DNA of 64,000 bases, taken from contig DDKB01000017.1 of assembly GCA_002339675.1 (NCBI GenBank), positions 1,025,289 to 1,089,288 on the forward strand, in the 5' to 3' direction. Within the stretch, counting starts at the first letter, position 1; every line of letters starts with the position of its first letter. A program made the position numbers and the translations under genes. This stretch comes from Stutzerimonas stutzeri (GTDB lineage Bacteria > Pseudomonadota > Gammaproteobacteria > Pseudomonadales > Pseudomonadaceae). The notes below the pieces were generated by a model. That model ran no database searches. It was not told the origin of the DNA and saw nothing but the letters and a program-made list of their open reading frames with translations. Below are positions 25,871 to 34,441 of this stretch, piece by piece.

Positions 25871-26345
25871 GCTCGTTGTCCTCCTGCGGGAAAATCATCG
25901 GAGCCGATCGTTGGTATGTCGGCCAGCCCTGAGCTGTCAGGCAACCCGCCAGGGCTGGTGACTGCCAGGGCCGCGGCCCGTCGGGTGCCGCCGCGGCGTG
26001 GCGCAGATCGACAAGGGTCGTACTGTTTTGTCCCGTTTGTCGGCCTCGAGTTTCACCCATGCTAGGATTGCCGGCCGCGCCGTTTCGGACGCTCGAAGGG
26101 CGCCTGGGACGGCCCCGCGCGCGGCCGTCTCGTCCCGACAGGGTGATTTGGCGCGACGCAATATGCCGGGCAGGCAGCAAATATCTTCAACTGCTCGCGA
26201 TTTGGCGGAACAAATCGCTTTTATGCTGGCCTGAACGAAGCGCGGGCGCGCTATCTCGGTAGCTGCGGCGCGATGCGCGCGTATCGAATCTGTCACGAAT
26301 CCATGCTCGCCGACCATGGCGAGCCCTGAACGAGGCGATAGCCAG
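25871..26345. other. Intergenic region of 475 bases
   Basis: I see no supported gene here; the short open frames are uncharacteristic of this genome's proteins and lack ribosome sites. A 9-bp perfect inverted repeat (CCAGCCCTG at 25923-25931, CAGGGCTGG at 25950-25958, 18-base loop) lies near the left end. The region separates two divergent transcription units, so it must hold promoters, but I could not pick convincing -35/-10 pairs. Confidence 0.5.
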
Positions 26346-27272
26346 ATGCGAATCCTTGTATGCGGAGCCGGTGGCCAAGTGGGTCACGAACTGGTTGACC
26401 GCGCCGCTGCGTACGGGCTCGAGGCGCTTGGCCTGACCCGCGACCGCCTGGACATTACCAACGCTGAGCAGATTGCCGAGGTGATCGATCAGTTCAAACC
26501 GGGCATGCTCGTCAATGCTGCCGCCTACACCCACGTCGACAACGCCGAGACCCATCGCGAGCAGGCCTTTGCGGTCAACAGTGATGGCGCCGCCCGGCTC
26601 GCCGAAGCCGCGCGCCAGGCCACCATTCCCCTGCTGCACATTTCTACGGACTATGTCTTTTCCGGCGAGGCGCGGACGCCCTATGGCGAATCCGCGCCGG
26701 TGGCGCCAAGCGGTGTCTACGGCCAGAGCAAGCTGGCCGGCGAAACCGCGATCCAGGCCACGCTGGAGCACTACCTGATCCTGCGAACCAGCTGGGTCTA
26801 TGGCACCCACGGCCACAATTTCGTCAAGACTATGCTGCGGCTCGGTAGCCAGCGCGACGCCCTGTCGGTCGTCGCCGACCAGTTCGGTTGTCCTACCCAG
26901 GCTGGTAGCATCGCCGACGTGCTGTTGCAGTTGGCGCAGCGGTACGCGCGTGACGGAGCGCTGGACTGGGGGCTATATCACTACAGCGGCCGCTCACCCT
27001 GTACCTGGTTCGACTTCGCCGTGGAGATCTTTCGCCAGGCCGAAGCCAAGGGCATGCTCGAGCGCCGTCCGCAGGTATCGCCGATATCCACCGCCCAGTA
27101 CCCGACACCCGCGCGTCGACCGGCCTGGTCGGTGCTCGACTGCAGCCGATTCGAGACGACCTTCGGTATTGCTACCCGCGATTGGCACGATGACCTCGCC
27201 GAGGTGCTGGATCGGCTAGCCGCTGCGGCCGCGGTGGCTTCGGCCGGCGTCGCGCAACAGACTCCAGGCTGA
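26346..27272 (+). CDS. rfbD: dTDP-4-dehydrorhamnose reductase family protein
   Basis: This 308-residue short-chain dehydrogenase-type protein has the nucleotide motif GAGGQVGHEL near the N-terminus, the STDYVFSG motif, the catalytic YGQSK and a C-terminal RPAWSVLDCSRF segment typical of RmlD. RmlD reduces dTDP-4-keto-L-rhamnose to dTDP-L-rhamnose using NAD(P)H. The usual partners rmlB, rmlA and rmlC are not adjacent, so the precise substrate is less sure than the family. The ATG at 26346 gives the normal length; an ATG 30 bases earlier is possible. Confidence 0.85.
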   Translation: MRILVCGAGGQVGHELVDRAAAYGLEALGLTRDRLDITNAEQIAEVIDQFKPGMLVNAAAYTHVDNAETHREQAFAVNSDGAARLAEAARQATIPLLHISTDYVFSGEARTPYGESAPVAPSGVYGQSKLAGETAIQATLEHYLILRTSWVYGTHGHNFVKTMLRLGSQRDALSVVADQFGCPTQAGSIADVLLQLAQRYARDGALDWGLYHYSGRSPCTWFDFAVEIFRQAEAKGMLERRPQVSPISTAQYPTPARRPAWSVLDCSRFETTFGIATRDWHDDLAEVLDRLAAAAAVASAGVAQQTPG

Positions 27273-27400
27273 GCGCCTCCCGCCCGGAAGAGGCCCGTGT
27301 AACAGCCGGTGCCAGCAGGTGAACCAACGCCAGACTCGGCGTATCCTTGCGTCCCTTTCACGATGCGGCAACAGGCCGCGTCGGCTGTTGGAGACGCCCC

Positions 27401-28297
27401 GTGCTTGTGGTTCAGGCAATACTTCCGATCTTCGGCTTGATCATGCTGGGCTACCTGCTGGGGCGGCGTGGCTGGCTCGCCGGCGAAGCCGCCAGTGGAC
27501 TGGCCAATATCACCTTCCGGCTGTTCATGCCGGCTGTCCTGTTTACCGGAATTGCCCGCGCGCAGCTCAGTGATGGCATGTCGCCCCTGCTGTTGCTGGT
27601 GTACTTCGGACCGGTGCTCGCCGTCTTCGGGGTCGTTGGGCTGCTCGCACATTCGCGTCTCGGTCGTGTCTCGCCGCTTGGCCTGACGGCCGCCTACTCG
27701 AACAACGTCCTGGTGGGCATTCCGCTGGTGACCACGCTACTGGGCCCAGGCAGCCTGGTTTACGTGTTCGCCATCCTGGTGTTCCACAGCCTGATCCTGT
27801 TCTCACTGCAAAGTATCTATAACGCATTCGGTTCGGCGAGCAGGGTCGGTGCGCTGGCGCTGTTGAAGAACCTGGCGAACCCGCTCATCGTCGGGCTTGC
27901 ACTGGGTGCCCTGTTGAACCTGACCGGGGCGCCCCTGCCAGCTCCGCTGTGGCGTATCGCCGACTGGCTAGCGCAGGCGGCGCTGCCCTGTGCGCTGATC
28001 GTGCTGGGCATCAGTCTGTCGCGCTATCGGCTGCGACCGGGGCGGGCCTCGTTGGCGCTGGCCCTGGTCAAGCTGGGCCTGTTTCCCGGGCTGGTGTGGT
28101 ACCTGGGACGCGCGACCGGCCTGGGGCTGGACGCCTTGAGTGTCCTGGTGCTGCTGGCGGCCTGTCCGACCGGCGTCAACGTCCTGGCCTTCGTGGTCAA
28201 CCAGGAGGACACCCGGGTGGTGAGCTCGGCGGTGTTCCTCTCGACGGTACTGGCGTCGGTCAGTCTGCCGCTGTGGATGCTGCTGCTCGCGGCCTGA
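27401..28297 (+). CDS. AEC-family transporter (auxin efflux carrier type)
   Basis: The 298-residue membrane protein has about ten transmembrane segments and the AEC layout, with ILPIFGLIMLGYLLGRRGWL at the start and LLAACPTGVNVLAFVV near the end. Family members export small carboxylates or amino acids; the substrate here is unknown. I chose GTG 27401 because GGAG lies seven bases upstream and the first membrane segment then begins at once. An upstream ATG at 27347 would add 18 polar residues. It converges with the next gene with only five bases between stops. Confidence 0.8.
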   Translation: MLVVQAILPIFGLIMLGYLLGRRGWLAGEAASGLANITFRLFMPAVLFTGIARAQLSDGMSPLLLLVYFGPVLAVFGVVGLLAHSRLGRVSPLGLTAAYSNNVLVGIPLVTTLLGPGSLVYVFAILVFHSLILFSLQSIYNAFGSASRVGALALLKNLANPLIVGLALGALLNLTGAPLPAPLWRIADWLAQAALPCALIVLGISLSRYRLRPGRASLALALVKLGLFPGLVWYLGRATGLGLDALSVLVLLAACPTGVNVLAFVVNQEDTRVVSSAVFLSTVLASVSLPLWMLLLAA

Positions 28298-28302
28298 TCC
28301 GG

Positions 28303-29052
28303 TCAGCGCTTCTGGCGTGGCCGTTGCGCCGGTTCGGCGAGAATGTCCTCGAGGCGCAGCCCGGTCAGCCCATGGATGGTGCGCCAGAGGTAATAGAAGA
28401 TGGCCATCATCATCACCATGCTGGGGATCGCGATCATCGGATAGCTGAGCAGCGTCATGCGGCCGAGTTCGGCATTGAACGCCTCGCTGCCGGCCGGGCT
28501 GTGCACGATCCACTTCGCCAGGACATAGTTCATCACCGATGAAAAGAAGAAGGTGCCGCTGAGCAGGTAGGTGGCGCGCAGCAGGCGGGTCTCGAAGTGG
28601 GCGGTCTGGCCGTTGCGCTCGAGCTGCGCGTGAACCTTGTCCACATTCAGCACGCGCGGGTTATAGAGCAGGGTCCGGATCAGCGGAAAGCGGGTTCGGG
28701 TCGACGCCAGGACAGCCAGGCCGATAACGCCCGGGATCGCTGCCTCCTTGATTGCCAGCCATTGAGGGTCCAGTTGCAGCAAGCCGATGCCTCCAGTCAG
28801 CAGCACGCTGACCAGGCCGAGCAGCGCGATCCAGCTGAACTGGCGATGTTTCAGCAGCTCGAACAGGCCCAGGCCGAGCGGAAATGCCAAGGCCAGCAGC
28901 AAGGCGCCATCGGCGCCGAGGCGGTTTTCACCGCTGAGTTTCATCAGCACCAGCGAAGGAATGACGATGCTGATGGCCAGGTCCACCAACGGGTGCGGTC
29001 GACGATCGTCGGGCTGCTCGTTGCGAGGGGGCTGGTCGCGGGTGTCGGTCAT
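28303..29052 (-). CDS. VC0807-family membrane protein
   Basis: The 249-residue protein has a hydrophilic N-terminus (MTDTRDQPPRNEQPDDRRPH), about six transmembrane segments, and a central soluble loop with FNPRVLN-like sequence (LLYNPRVLNVDKV). The combination fits the VC0807 family, whose function is unknown to me. The last segment ends in a basic tail. A YbhN-family gene lies 73 bases upstream on the same strand, so the two may be co-transcribed. No catalytic motif is visible. Confidence 0.7.
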   Translation of the reverse strand: MTDTRDQPPRNEQPDDRRPHPLVDLAISIVIPSLVLMKLSGENRLGADGALLLALAFPLGLGLFELLKHRQFSWIALLGLVSVLLTGGIGLLQLDPQWLAIKEAAIPGVIGLAVLASTRTRFPLIRTLLYNPRVLNVDKVHAQLERNGQTAHFETRLLRATYLLSGTFFFSSVMNYVLAKWIVHSPAGSEAFNAELGRMTLLSYPMIAIPSMVMMMAIFYYLWRTIHGLTGLRLEDILAEPAQRPRQKR

Positions 29053-29125
29053 CGGGCTCGATTCATCTCAAGGGCCGGAGCGATCGATGCCCAGGCAACG
29101 TGGAAAGGCGCATGGACCTGGTTGT

Positions 29126-30070
29126 TCACAGGTCCGGCTTGCGTCGCCGTTTCGCCCACTGGCCGGCCTCGAATATCGAGACCACACCGATCGCCAGCGC
29201 AAAAGGCAGCAGCAGGTAGAAGACCCTGAACACGATCAGGGCGGCCAGTACATCTGCCGTCGCCAGGTCCGGCATGGCCGCCAGAAAGGTTACCTCCAGT
29301 ACCCCGAGTCCGCCAGGCGCATGGGACAGCAGGGCCAATGAAAAGGATGCGAGAAACACGCCGAACACCGTCAGGTAGCCGGGGTTGCCCGCTTCGGGGA
29401 GGGCGAAATAGATGATGGCGGCGGCGCAGGCCAGCTCCAGCGGGGCAGCGAGCAATTGACGGCCGACGATCGGCAGGCGCGGGTAGGTGATGCGCCATTT
29501 GCCTAGCTGCATCGGGGCGAAATGCCGCCAGGCACCGAACACATAGAGCCCGACCAGGCCCAGCAGCGACGCACCGATAGCGGTGGCCACCCAGGGTTCG
29601 GTGTCCACCACGCGATTGAGCAACGAGGGTCGCAGGATCAGTACGCTGCCACCGGCCAGCAACGTGCCCAAGAAAAAGGTCAGCGAGCAGAAGACGATTA
29701 GCACGCCGATTTCCTGCGGCGTCAGGCCCTTGCTGCGGTAGGCGCGATAGCGCACCACCGCACCGGAGAACACCGAAGCTCCCACGTTGTGCGCCAGGGC
29801 ATAGGTGGTGAATGAGCACAGGGTGATGAACCACCAGGATATTCGCTTGCCCAGATGCGCTACCGCGATGCGGTCGTACCAAGCCAGTGCACTGTAAGCA
29901 CCGGCGGTTGCCAGCCCGGCCAGGATCCAGTTGCGGTGGCTGATTGCCGCGAGGCTATCGGTAAGGTCGGCCAGCGACAGGTTACGGATCTCCTGATAAA
30001 GCAGATAACCCGATAGCAGTACCGCGGTGATGCCGACCAGGGTCCAGGCGACATCGCTCCTCTTCATCAT
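29126..30070 (-). CDS. YbhN/UPF0104 membrane protein (lysylphosphatidylglycerol synthase TM-domain type)
   Basis: The protein of about 314 residues has eight or so transmembrane segments and the family motifs NVGASVFSGAVVRYRAY and SHAPGGLGVLEVTFL. This is the flippase-like membrane domain also found at the N-terminus of MprF, here without a catalytic transferase domain. Some relatives act in transport or remodelling of membrane lipids. The start at ATG 30070 (or 30067) follows AGGAG; the frame is open to 30262 but that part lacks a ribosome site. It is divergent from the P450 gene. Confidence 0.8.
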   Translation of the reverse strand: MMKRSDVAWTLVGITAVLLSGYLLYQEIRNLSLADLTDSLAAISHRNWILAGLATAGAYSALAWYDRIAVAHLGKRISWWFITLCSFTTYALAHNVGASVFSGAVVRYRAYRSKGLTPQEIGVLIVFCSLTFFLGTLLAGGSVLILRPSLLNRVVDTEPWVATAIGASLLGLVGLYVFGAWRHFAPMQLGKWRITYPRLPIVGRQLLAAPLELACAAAIIYFALPEAGNPGYLTVFGVFLASFSLALLSHAPGGLGVLEVTFLAAMPDLATADVLAALIVFRVFYLLLPFALAIGVVSIFEAGQWAKRRRKPDL

Positions 30071-30278
30071 GTTGGTTAGGCTCCTGGGCGACGGCTGATG
30101 CCTCGAAGCGACGGCTCGGACAAGCATGACGCGTGCGTCGCGGAATAATTCGGCCGCTCTGTTATCGGCAGCGGACCAGGCCATTTGTTCAGTGCCCCAC
30201 GACCCGACGCGGCGTGGCACCTGCCGGCCAGCAAGCGGTCCATCGAAGACCTCATCAGCCACTCGTCCAGGAGAACAG

Positions 30279-31544
30279 ATGCCCGAGATCCCACGCGACC
30301 CTCAGCTCGACGGTTCGCTTTCGCTGCTTGGCGAAGGCTACTCATTTATACCCAGCCGATGCCAGAGGCTGGGCTCGGATATTTTCCAGGTGCGCCTGCT
30401 GCTACAGGACACCATTTGTATCAGCGGTGAGGAAGCCGCCAGGCTGTTCTACGACGAACGCCGCTTCGTTCGCCGCAAGGCGGCGCCACGCCTGCTGCAG
30501 AAAACCCTGTTCGGGCAGGGCGGGGTGCAGGGTCTCGATGGCCAGGCGCACCGTCATCGCAAGGGCCTGTTCCTGTCGCTGCTCGGTGAGGAGTCGATTG
30601 CCGAGCTGGTGCGGCTGAGCGAGGCCAACTGGCTGACCGCCATCGAAACCTGGCGAACGCAAGACCGGATCACGCTTTTGCCGGAGGTGGAGGCGATCCT
30701 GACGCGTGCCGTCTGCGCCTGGGCCGGTGTTGACCTGCCTGAGGACACAGTGATGCGCCGCCGCGATCAACTGGCAGCAATGATCGACGGCGCCGGTGGC
30801 ATCGGGGCCCGCCACTGGCAGGCCCGGCGGGCGCGAAAAGACGCCGAGGCCTGGTTGGCCGGGTTGCTCGCCAGGGTGCGCGAAGGCGCGTTGGCGGTTG
30901 ATGCCGGGCGACCGCTGGCGGTAGTCGCCGGGCACCGTGACCTGGACGGCCATTTACTGCCGCTTGAGGTCGCGGCGGTGGAAATGCTCAACCTGCTTCG
31001 TCCGACGGTCGCGGTGGCCCGTTTCGTCATCTACGCCACCCTTGAACTGCATGCCCACCCGCACTGGCGTGAACGACTCCAGACCCAGGACGACGCCATC
31101 GAACCCTTCGCCCAGGAAGTACGGCGGCTGTATGCCTTTTTCCCGTTCACGGCGGCACGGGTGCGCGAGGATTTCGAGTGGCGGGGCTACCGCTTCGAAA
31201 AGGGCACGCGGGTGCTACTGGACCTGTACGGGACCAACCGTGACGCGCGCGTCTGGGACGAACCCGAGGCGTTTCGTCCGGAGCGCTTCGCCAGCCGCAT
31301 TCCCGGCTCGTTCGACTTCATCACACAGGGCGGTGGGGACGCCGCCAGCGGGCACCGCTGCCCCGGTGAGCCGCTGGCGGTCGCGCTGCTGTGCAGTGCG
31401 TTGCGCATGCTTACCCGACGGATGCGCTACGGCGTACCGGCGCAGGACCTGCGGATCGACCTGTCGCGGATGCCGGCGCAGCCCGAGAGCCTGATGGTGC
31501 TCAGCGATGTCGAACCTGTACCGACACAGCCGACCAGCGGTTAG
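30279..31544 (+). CDS. CYP152-type cytochrome P450 fatty-acid peroxygenase
   Basis: The 421-residue protein starts at ATG 30279, after AGGAG. It carries the CYP152 features: FITQGGGDAASGHRCPGE with the heme-ligand Cys at about residue 361, and NLLRPTVAVARF with an Arg-Pro pair at about 241-242 in the place of the usual acid-alcohol pair, which binds the fatty-acid carboxylate and lets the enzyme use hydrogen peroxide. The VQG at about residue 84 has Gln where decarboxylating OleT has His, so alpha- or beta-hydroxylation of fatty acids is more likely than alkene formation. No redox partner gene is adjacent, as expected for a peroxygenase. Confidence 0.88.
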   Translation: MPEIPRDPQLDGSLSLLGEGYSFIPSRCQRLGSDIFQVRLLLQDTICISGEEAARLFYDERRFVRRKAAPRLLQKTLFGQGGVQGLDGQAHRHRKGLFLSLLGEESIAELVRLSEANWLTAIETWRTQDRITLLPEVEAILTRAVCAWAGVDLPEDTVMRRRDQLAAMIDGAGGIGARHWQARRARKDAEAWLAGLLARVREGALAVDAGRPLAVVAGHRDLDGHLLPLEVAAVEMLNLLRPTVAVARFVIYATLELHAHPHWRERLQTQDDAIEPFAQEVRRLYAFFPFTAARVREDFEWRGYRFEKGTRVLLDLYGTNRDARVWDEPEAFRPERFASRIPGSFDFITQGGGDAASGHRCPGEPLAVALLCSALRMLTRRMRYGVPAQDLRIDLSRMPAQPESLMVLSDVEPVPTQPTSG

Positions 31545-34342
31545 CGGTCGACCCGTGCCGCGCGCGCGCGCACCCAGTAGTCGATGAGTTCGCGCAGCTG
31601 GGACATCTCGACGGGCTTGGCCATGTGGCCGTCCATGCCGGCCTCACGGGCGCGCTCGCGGTGCTCGCTGAGGATATGTGCGGTCAGCGCCACTACCGGC
31701 GTGGCGCGCCGGCCCTCGACCGCTTCCCAGGCGCGCAACCGCGAGGTGGCCTCGAAGCCGTCCATCACCGGCATTTCGCAATCCATCAATACCAGGTCGT
31801 AAGGCTTCGCCTTGATCAGTGCCAGGGCCTCTTCGCCGTTGCTGGCGGTGTCAGGCTTGAGATTGAGCTTGCTCAGCATGCCGCGGATGACCTTGGTCGA
31901 GATACTGTTGTCCTCGGCCACCAGGATACGAAAATCTTCCGGCACCTCAAGCGGTGCCTGCGTCGTGTTGGCCGGCGCCTGGGCCTTTGCCGAGCGGCGA
32001 CGGGTCAGTTCGTCAGCCAACGTGGTCTTCAGCGTGTAGCCGGCCACCGGCTTGGCGAGGATCCGCTTGATGCCGGCGTTGCGCGCGATGATTTTGCTCG
32101 GTGCATTGCTCATCCCGGTGAGCATGATCAGCAGGATGTCATGGTTGAGGCTGAAGTCTTCCTTGATCCGGCTGGCCAGTTGCATACCGGTCATGCCCGG
32201 CATGTCCTGGTCGAGCAATACGACGTCGAAATACTCGCGCAGGTGGGCCTTGGTGCGCAGCAGCGCCAGCGCTTCCTTGCCCGAGGCCACCGCGCTGACG
32301 TCGAGGCCCCAGCTGCTGCACTGCTGGCTGAGCACCTTGCGGCAGGTGTCATTGTCGTCTACCACCAGCAGGCGGGCACCCTTGAGCTGCTCGTCGAGAT
32401 CGGTGCCGGGCTGTTCGGTCAGCTCCATGCTCAGCGGCAGGCTGATCCACAGCGTGTTGCCAGACAGGCCACCGGTCTGGATGCCGAACTCGCCGTTCAT
32501 CAGGTGCACCAGCTGTCGCGCAATGATCAGGCCCAGGCGGCCGCCGTGGCGGGTCGCGGCGAGGAAATCGCGGCTGTCCAGGGCGGCATTGAGCAGTGCA
32601 TCGCGTTCCTCGGGCTCCAGCGGGCGGCCGCTGTCCTGCACGGTGATGCGCAGGCGTGGTTCTGGGCCGTGGTCGTCCACCGCGGCAATCAGCAGGACCT
32701 CGCCTTCGTCGGTCTGCTTGAAGGCGTTTTCCAGCAGATTCAGCAGGGCCTGACGCAGCCGGGTGGGATCGCCGGCGACGTCGTGAGGCATTTGCGGCTG
32801 GACGAAACTGATCAGCTCGACCTTCTGCTGCTCGGCCTTGGCGCGGAAAATGCTCAGGCAATCCTCGATCAGCGCATTGAGGTCGAACTGTACGTCGTCC
32901 AGTTCGATCTGCCCTGATTCGAGCTTTGAGATGTCGAGGATTTCGTTAATCAGGTTCAGCAGCTCGTTGCCCGAGCTGTGGATGGTCTGGACGTAGTCGC
33001 GCTGCTTGGCCGACAACGAAGTGTCCAAGAGCAGTTCGCTCATGCCCAGCACGCCGTTCATCGGCGTGCGGATCTCATGGCTGATCTTGGCCAGGAAATC
33101 AGCCTTGGTCCGCAGCTCGGCGCTGGTCACCGCTTCGGCGGTGTGCTGGTTGCGGCTGTCGGCCTGGATCTGCCGCTGGCGCTCGAGCAGCGCGAAGCTC
33201 AGGATCAGTCCCGAGCAGGTGGCCACGCTGAAGGTGATGCCGGTCAGCCAGTCCGGATCGAACTGGTTGAAGCCCAGCAGGATTGGCAGCACGACGAGAA
33301 AGCCGCCGTCGAACAGCAGCATGCCGGCTACCAGCAGGCGGGCGGGTTCGTAGTGCTGCCGCCAGTGGTGGATGGCCACTGCCGTGACGCTGACCGATGT
33401 GAGCAGCACGAACCCGTAGATCAACCAGCTGTACCAGAGCTGCCCGGTGAGCAGGATGATCGCGGCCAGCGCGCCGACCGTGCCGGCCTCCAGCGCCAGC
33501 ATCCAGGTCACCCACGGGCGCTTGCGGTGATGGAAGAAGCCGTAAGTGAACGCCAGCAGCGCGAGACAGGTGCCGAGGGCCGCCATATCCGCGATCATCG
33601 GCTGGCTATAGAGCAACCCCGGTAACCAGACCGCCAGCAGCCCCAGGTTGGCCACTGCACAGGTCAGCAGCGTGCCGTGCAGCAGCGCCAGCCAGACGTG
33701 GCTGTAGCTGAGGGTGTAGGCAAACCGCAGCAGGTTGTAGATGGTCAGCAGCGCGAGCGCGCCGAACAGCGCGCCGAACAGGTAGGCCGGGGAGGCCAGC
33801 TCGACGAGGCCGAGTTCGTCCACGGTGCGGAACCAGGCCATGATCGGGTGCGACGACTGCAGGCGGATGTAGGCTTCGCGCGGTGCGCCGTCGTTGGGCA
33901 GGGAAAACAGGTAGGCCCGGGTCGGTAGAGGCCGCGATTGCTGCGGTCGCAGTTCGCCGGTCTCGACGTGCCGTTCGATGCGCCCGTCCCGGAGCAGGTA
34001 AAAATCGAGGTATTGCACCCGCGGTGCGAAGACCCACAGCCAGTTGGGGTGCTCGAAGGGCGGAAGGCTCACCTGAAGCCAGACGGCATTATCGCTGGCC
34101 GGTGCGGCGTAGGATCGCTTGTCGATGCGCTGGAACAGGCTGCGCTGGTCGAGGACTTCGTCGAGTGACAGCTGGCCGGACTGGTCGATAAGCAGTCGCC
34201 AGTTGGGTTCGGTGGCAGGCTGCGGTTCGCTGGCGGTCAGGGCGATGGGCGTTTCGCTCGTCGCCGCGGACGAAGGCAGGATGCTCACGGCAGCCAGCAA
34301 AAGGCTGAAGGCAAAAGCAATGGCGACACGGAGTCGACGCAC
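31541..34342 (-). CDS. retS: Hybrid sensor kinase RetS
   Basis: The protein of about 933 residues has a signal segment, a periplasmic 7TMR-DISM sensing domain (about 45-180), seven membrane segments (about 185-390), a His-kinase dimerisation domain (FLAKISHEIRTPMNG, His about 422), an ATPase domain, and two receiver domains (LLVVDDN with VLLDQDMPGM; ILVAEDN with VLMDCEMPVM). The layout and position beside purD identify RetS, which controls the GacS-Rsm switch by pairing with GacS. ATPase G boxes are degenerate (DSGRPL, HGGRLGLI). GTG 34342 is the start: an AAGGGA site precedes it, and the upstream in-frame GTG at 34384 lies before the -10 box. Confidence 0.9.
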   Translation of the reverse strand: MRRLRVAIAFAFSLLLAAVSILPSSAATSETPIALTASEPQPATEPNWRLLIDQSGQLSLDEVLDQRSLFQRIDKRSYAAPASDNAVWLQVSLPPFEHPNWLWVFAPRVQYLDFYLLRDGRIERHVETGELRPQQSRPLPTRAYLFSLPNDGAPREAYIRLQSSHPIMAWFRTVDELGLVELASPAYLFGALFGALALLTIYNLLRFAYTLSYSHVWLALLHGTLLTCAVANLGLLAVWLPGLLYSQPMIADMAALGTCLALLAFTYGFFHHRKRPWVTWMLALEAGTVGALAAIILLTGQLWYSWLIYGFVLLTSVSVTAVAIHHWRQHYEPARLLVAGMLLFDGGFLVVLPILLGFNQFDPDWLTGITFSVATCSGLILSFALLERQRQIQADSRNQHTAEAVTSAELRTKADFLAKISHEIRTPMNGVLGMSELLLDTSLSAKQRDYVQTIHSSGNELLNLINEILDISKLESGQIELDDVQFDLNALIEDCLSIFRAKAEQQKVELISFVQPQMPHDVAGDPTRLRQALLNLLENAFKQTDEGEVLLIAAVDDHGPEPRLRITVQDSGRPLEPEERDALLNAALDSRDFLAATRHGGRLGLIIARQLVHLMNGEFGIQTGGLSGNTLWISLPLSMELTEQPGTDLDEQLKGARLLVVDDNDTCRKVLSQQCSSWGLDVSAVASGKEALALLRTKAHLREYFDVVLLDQDMPGMTGMQLASRIKEDFSLNHDILLIMLTGMSNAPSKIIARNAGIKRILAKPVAGYTLKTTLADELTRRRSAKAQAPANTTQAPLEVPEDFRILVAEDNSISTKVIRGMLSKLNLKPDTASNGEEALALIKAKPYDLVLMDCEMPVMDGFEATSRLRAWEAVEGRRATPVVALTAHILSEHRERAREAGMDGHMAKPVEMSQLRELIDYWVRARAARVDR

Positions 34343-34373
34343 GATTGAAATCCCTTCAGCTGTGTGACGGTCG

Positions 34374-34379
34374 ATTATA
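34374..34379 (-). promoter_or_regulatory. Candidate -10 box of retS
   Basis: A perfect TATAAT on the minus strand lies about 32 bases upstream of the chosen retS GTG. The -35 region (TTCCGC, 16 bases away) is poor, so the promoter may need an activator. Confidence 0.45.
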
Positions 34380-34395
34380 GCCACCGCAATGATAC

Positions 34396-34433
34396 GCGGA
34401 AGTGCGTGTGACGGCAGTCGCGCGCACTTCCGC
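34396..34433. terminator. Strong hairpin after purD
   Basis: GCGGAAGTGCG at 34396-34406 pairs perfectly with CGCACTTCCGC at 34423-34433 around a 16-base loop, directly after the purD stop. No T run follows, so it may act as an RNA 3' end or attenuating structure rather than a classical terminator. It also overlaps the upstream part of the retS promoter. Confidence 0.5.
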
Positions 34434-34441
34434 CGGCCGGC

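Noticed and set aside
25857..26317. Several overlapping frames in the gap before rfbD
   Set aside because: All are Arg- and Pro-rich, lack start signals and do not match any family that I recognise.
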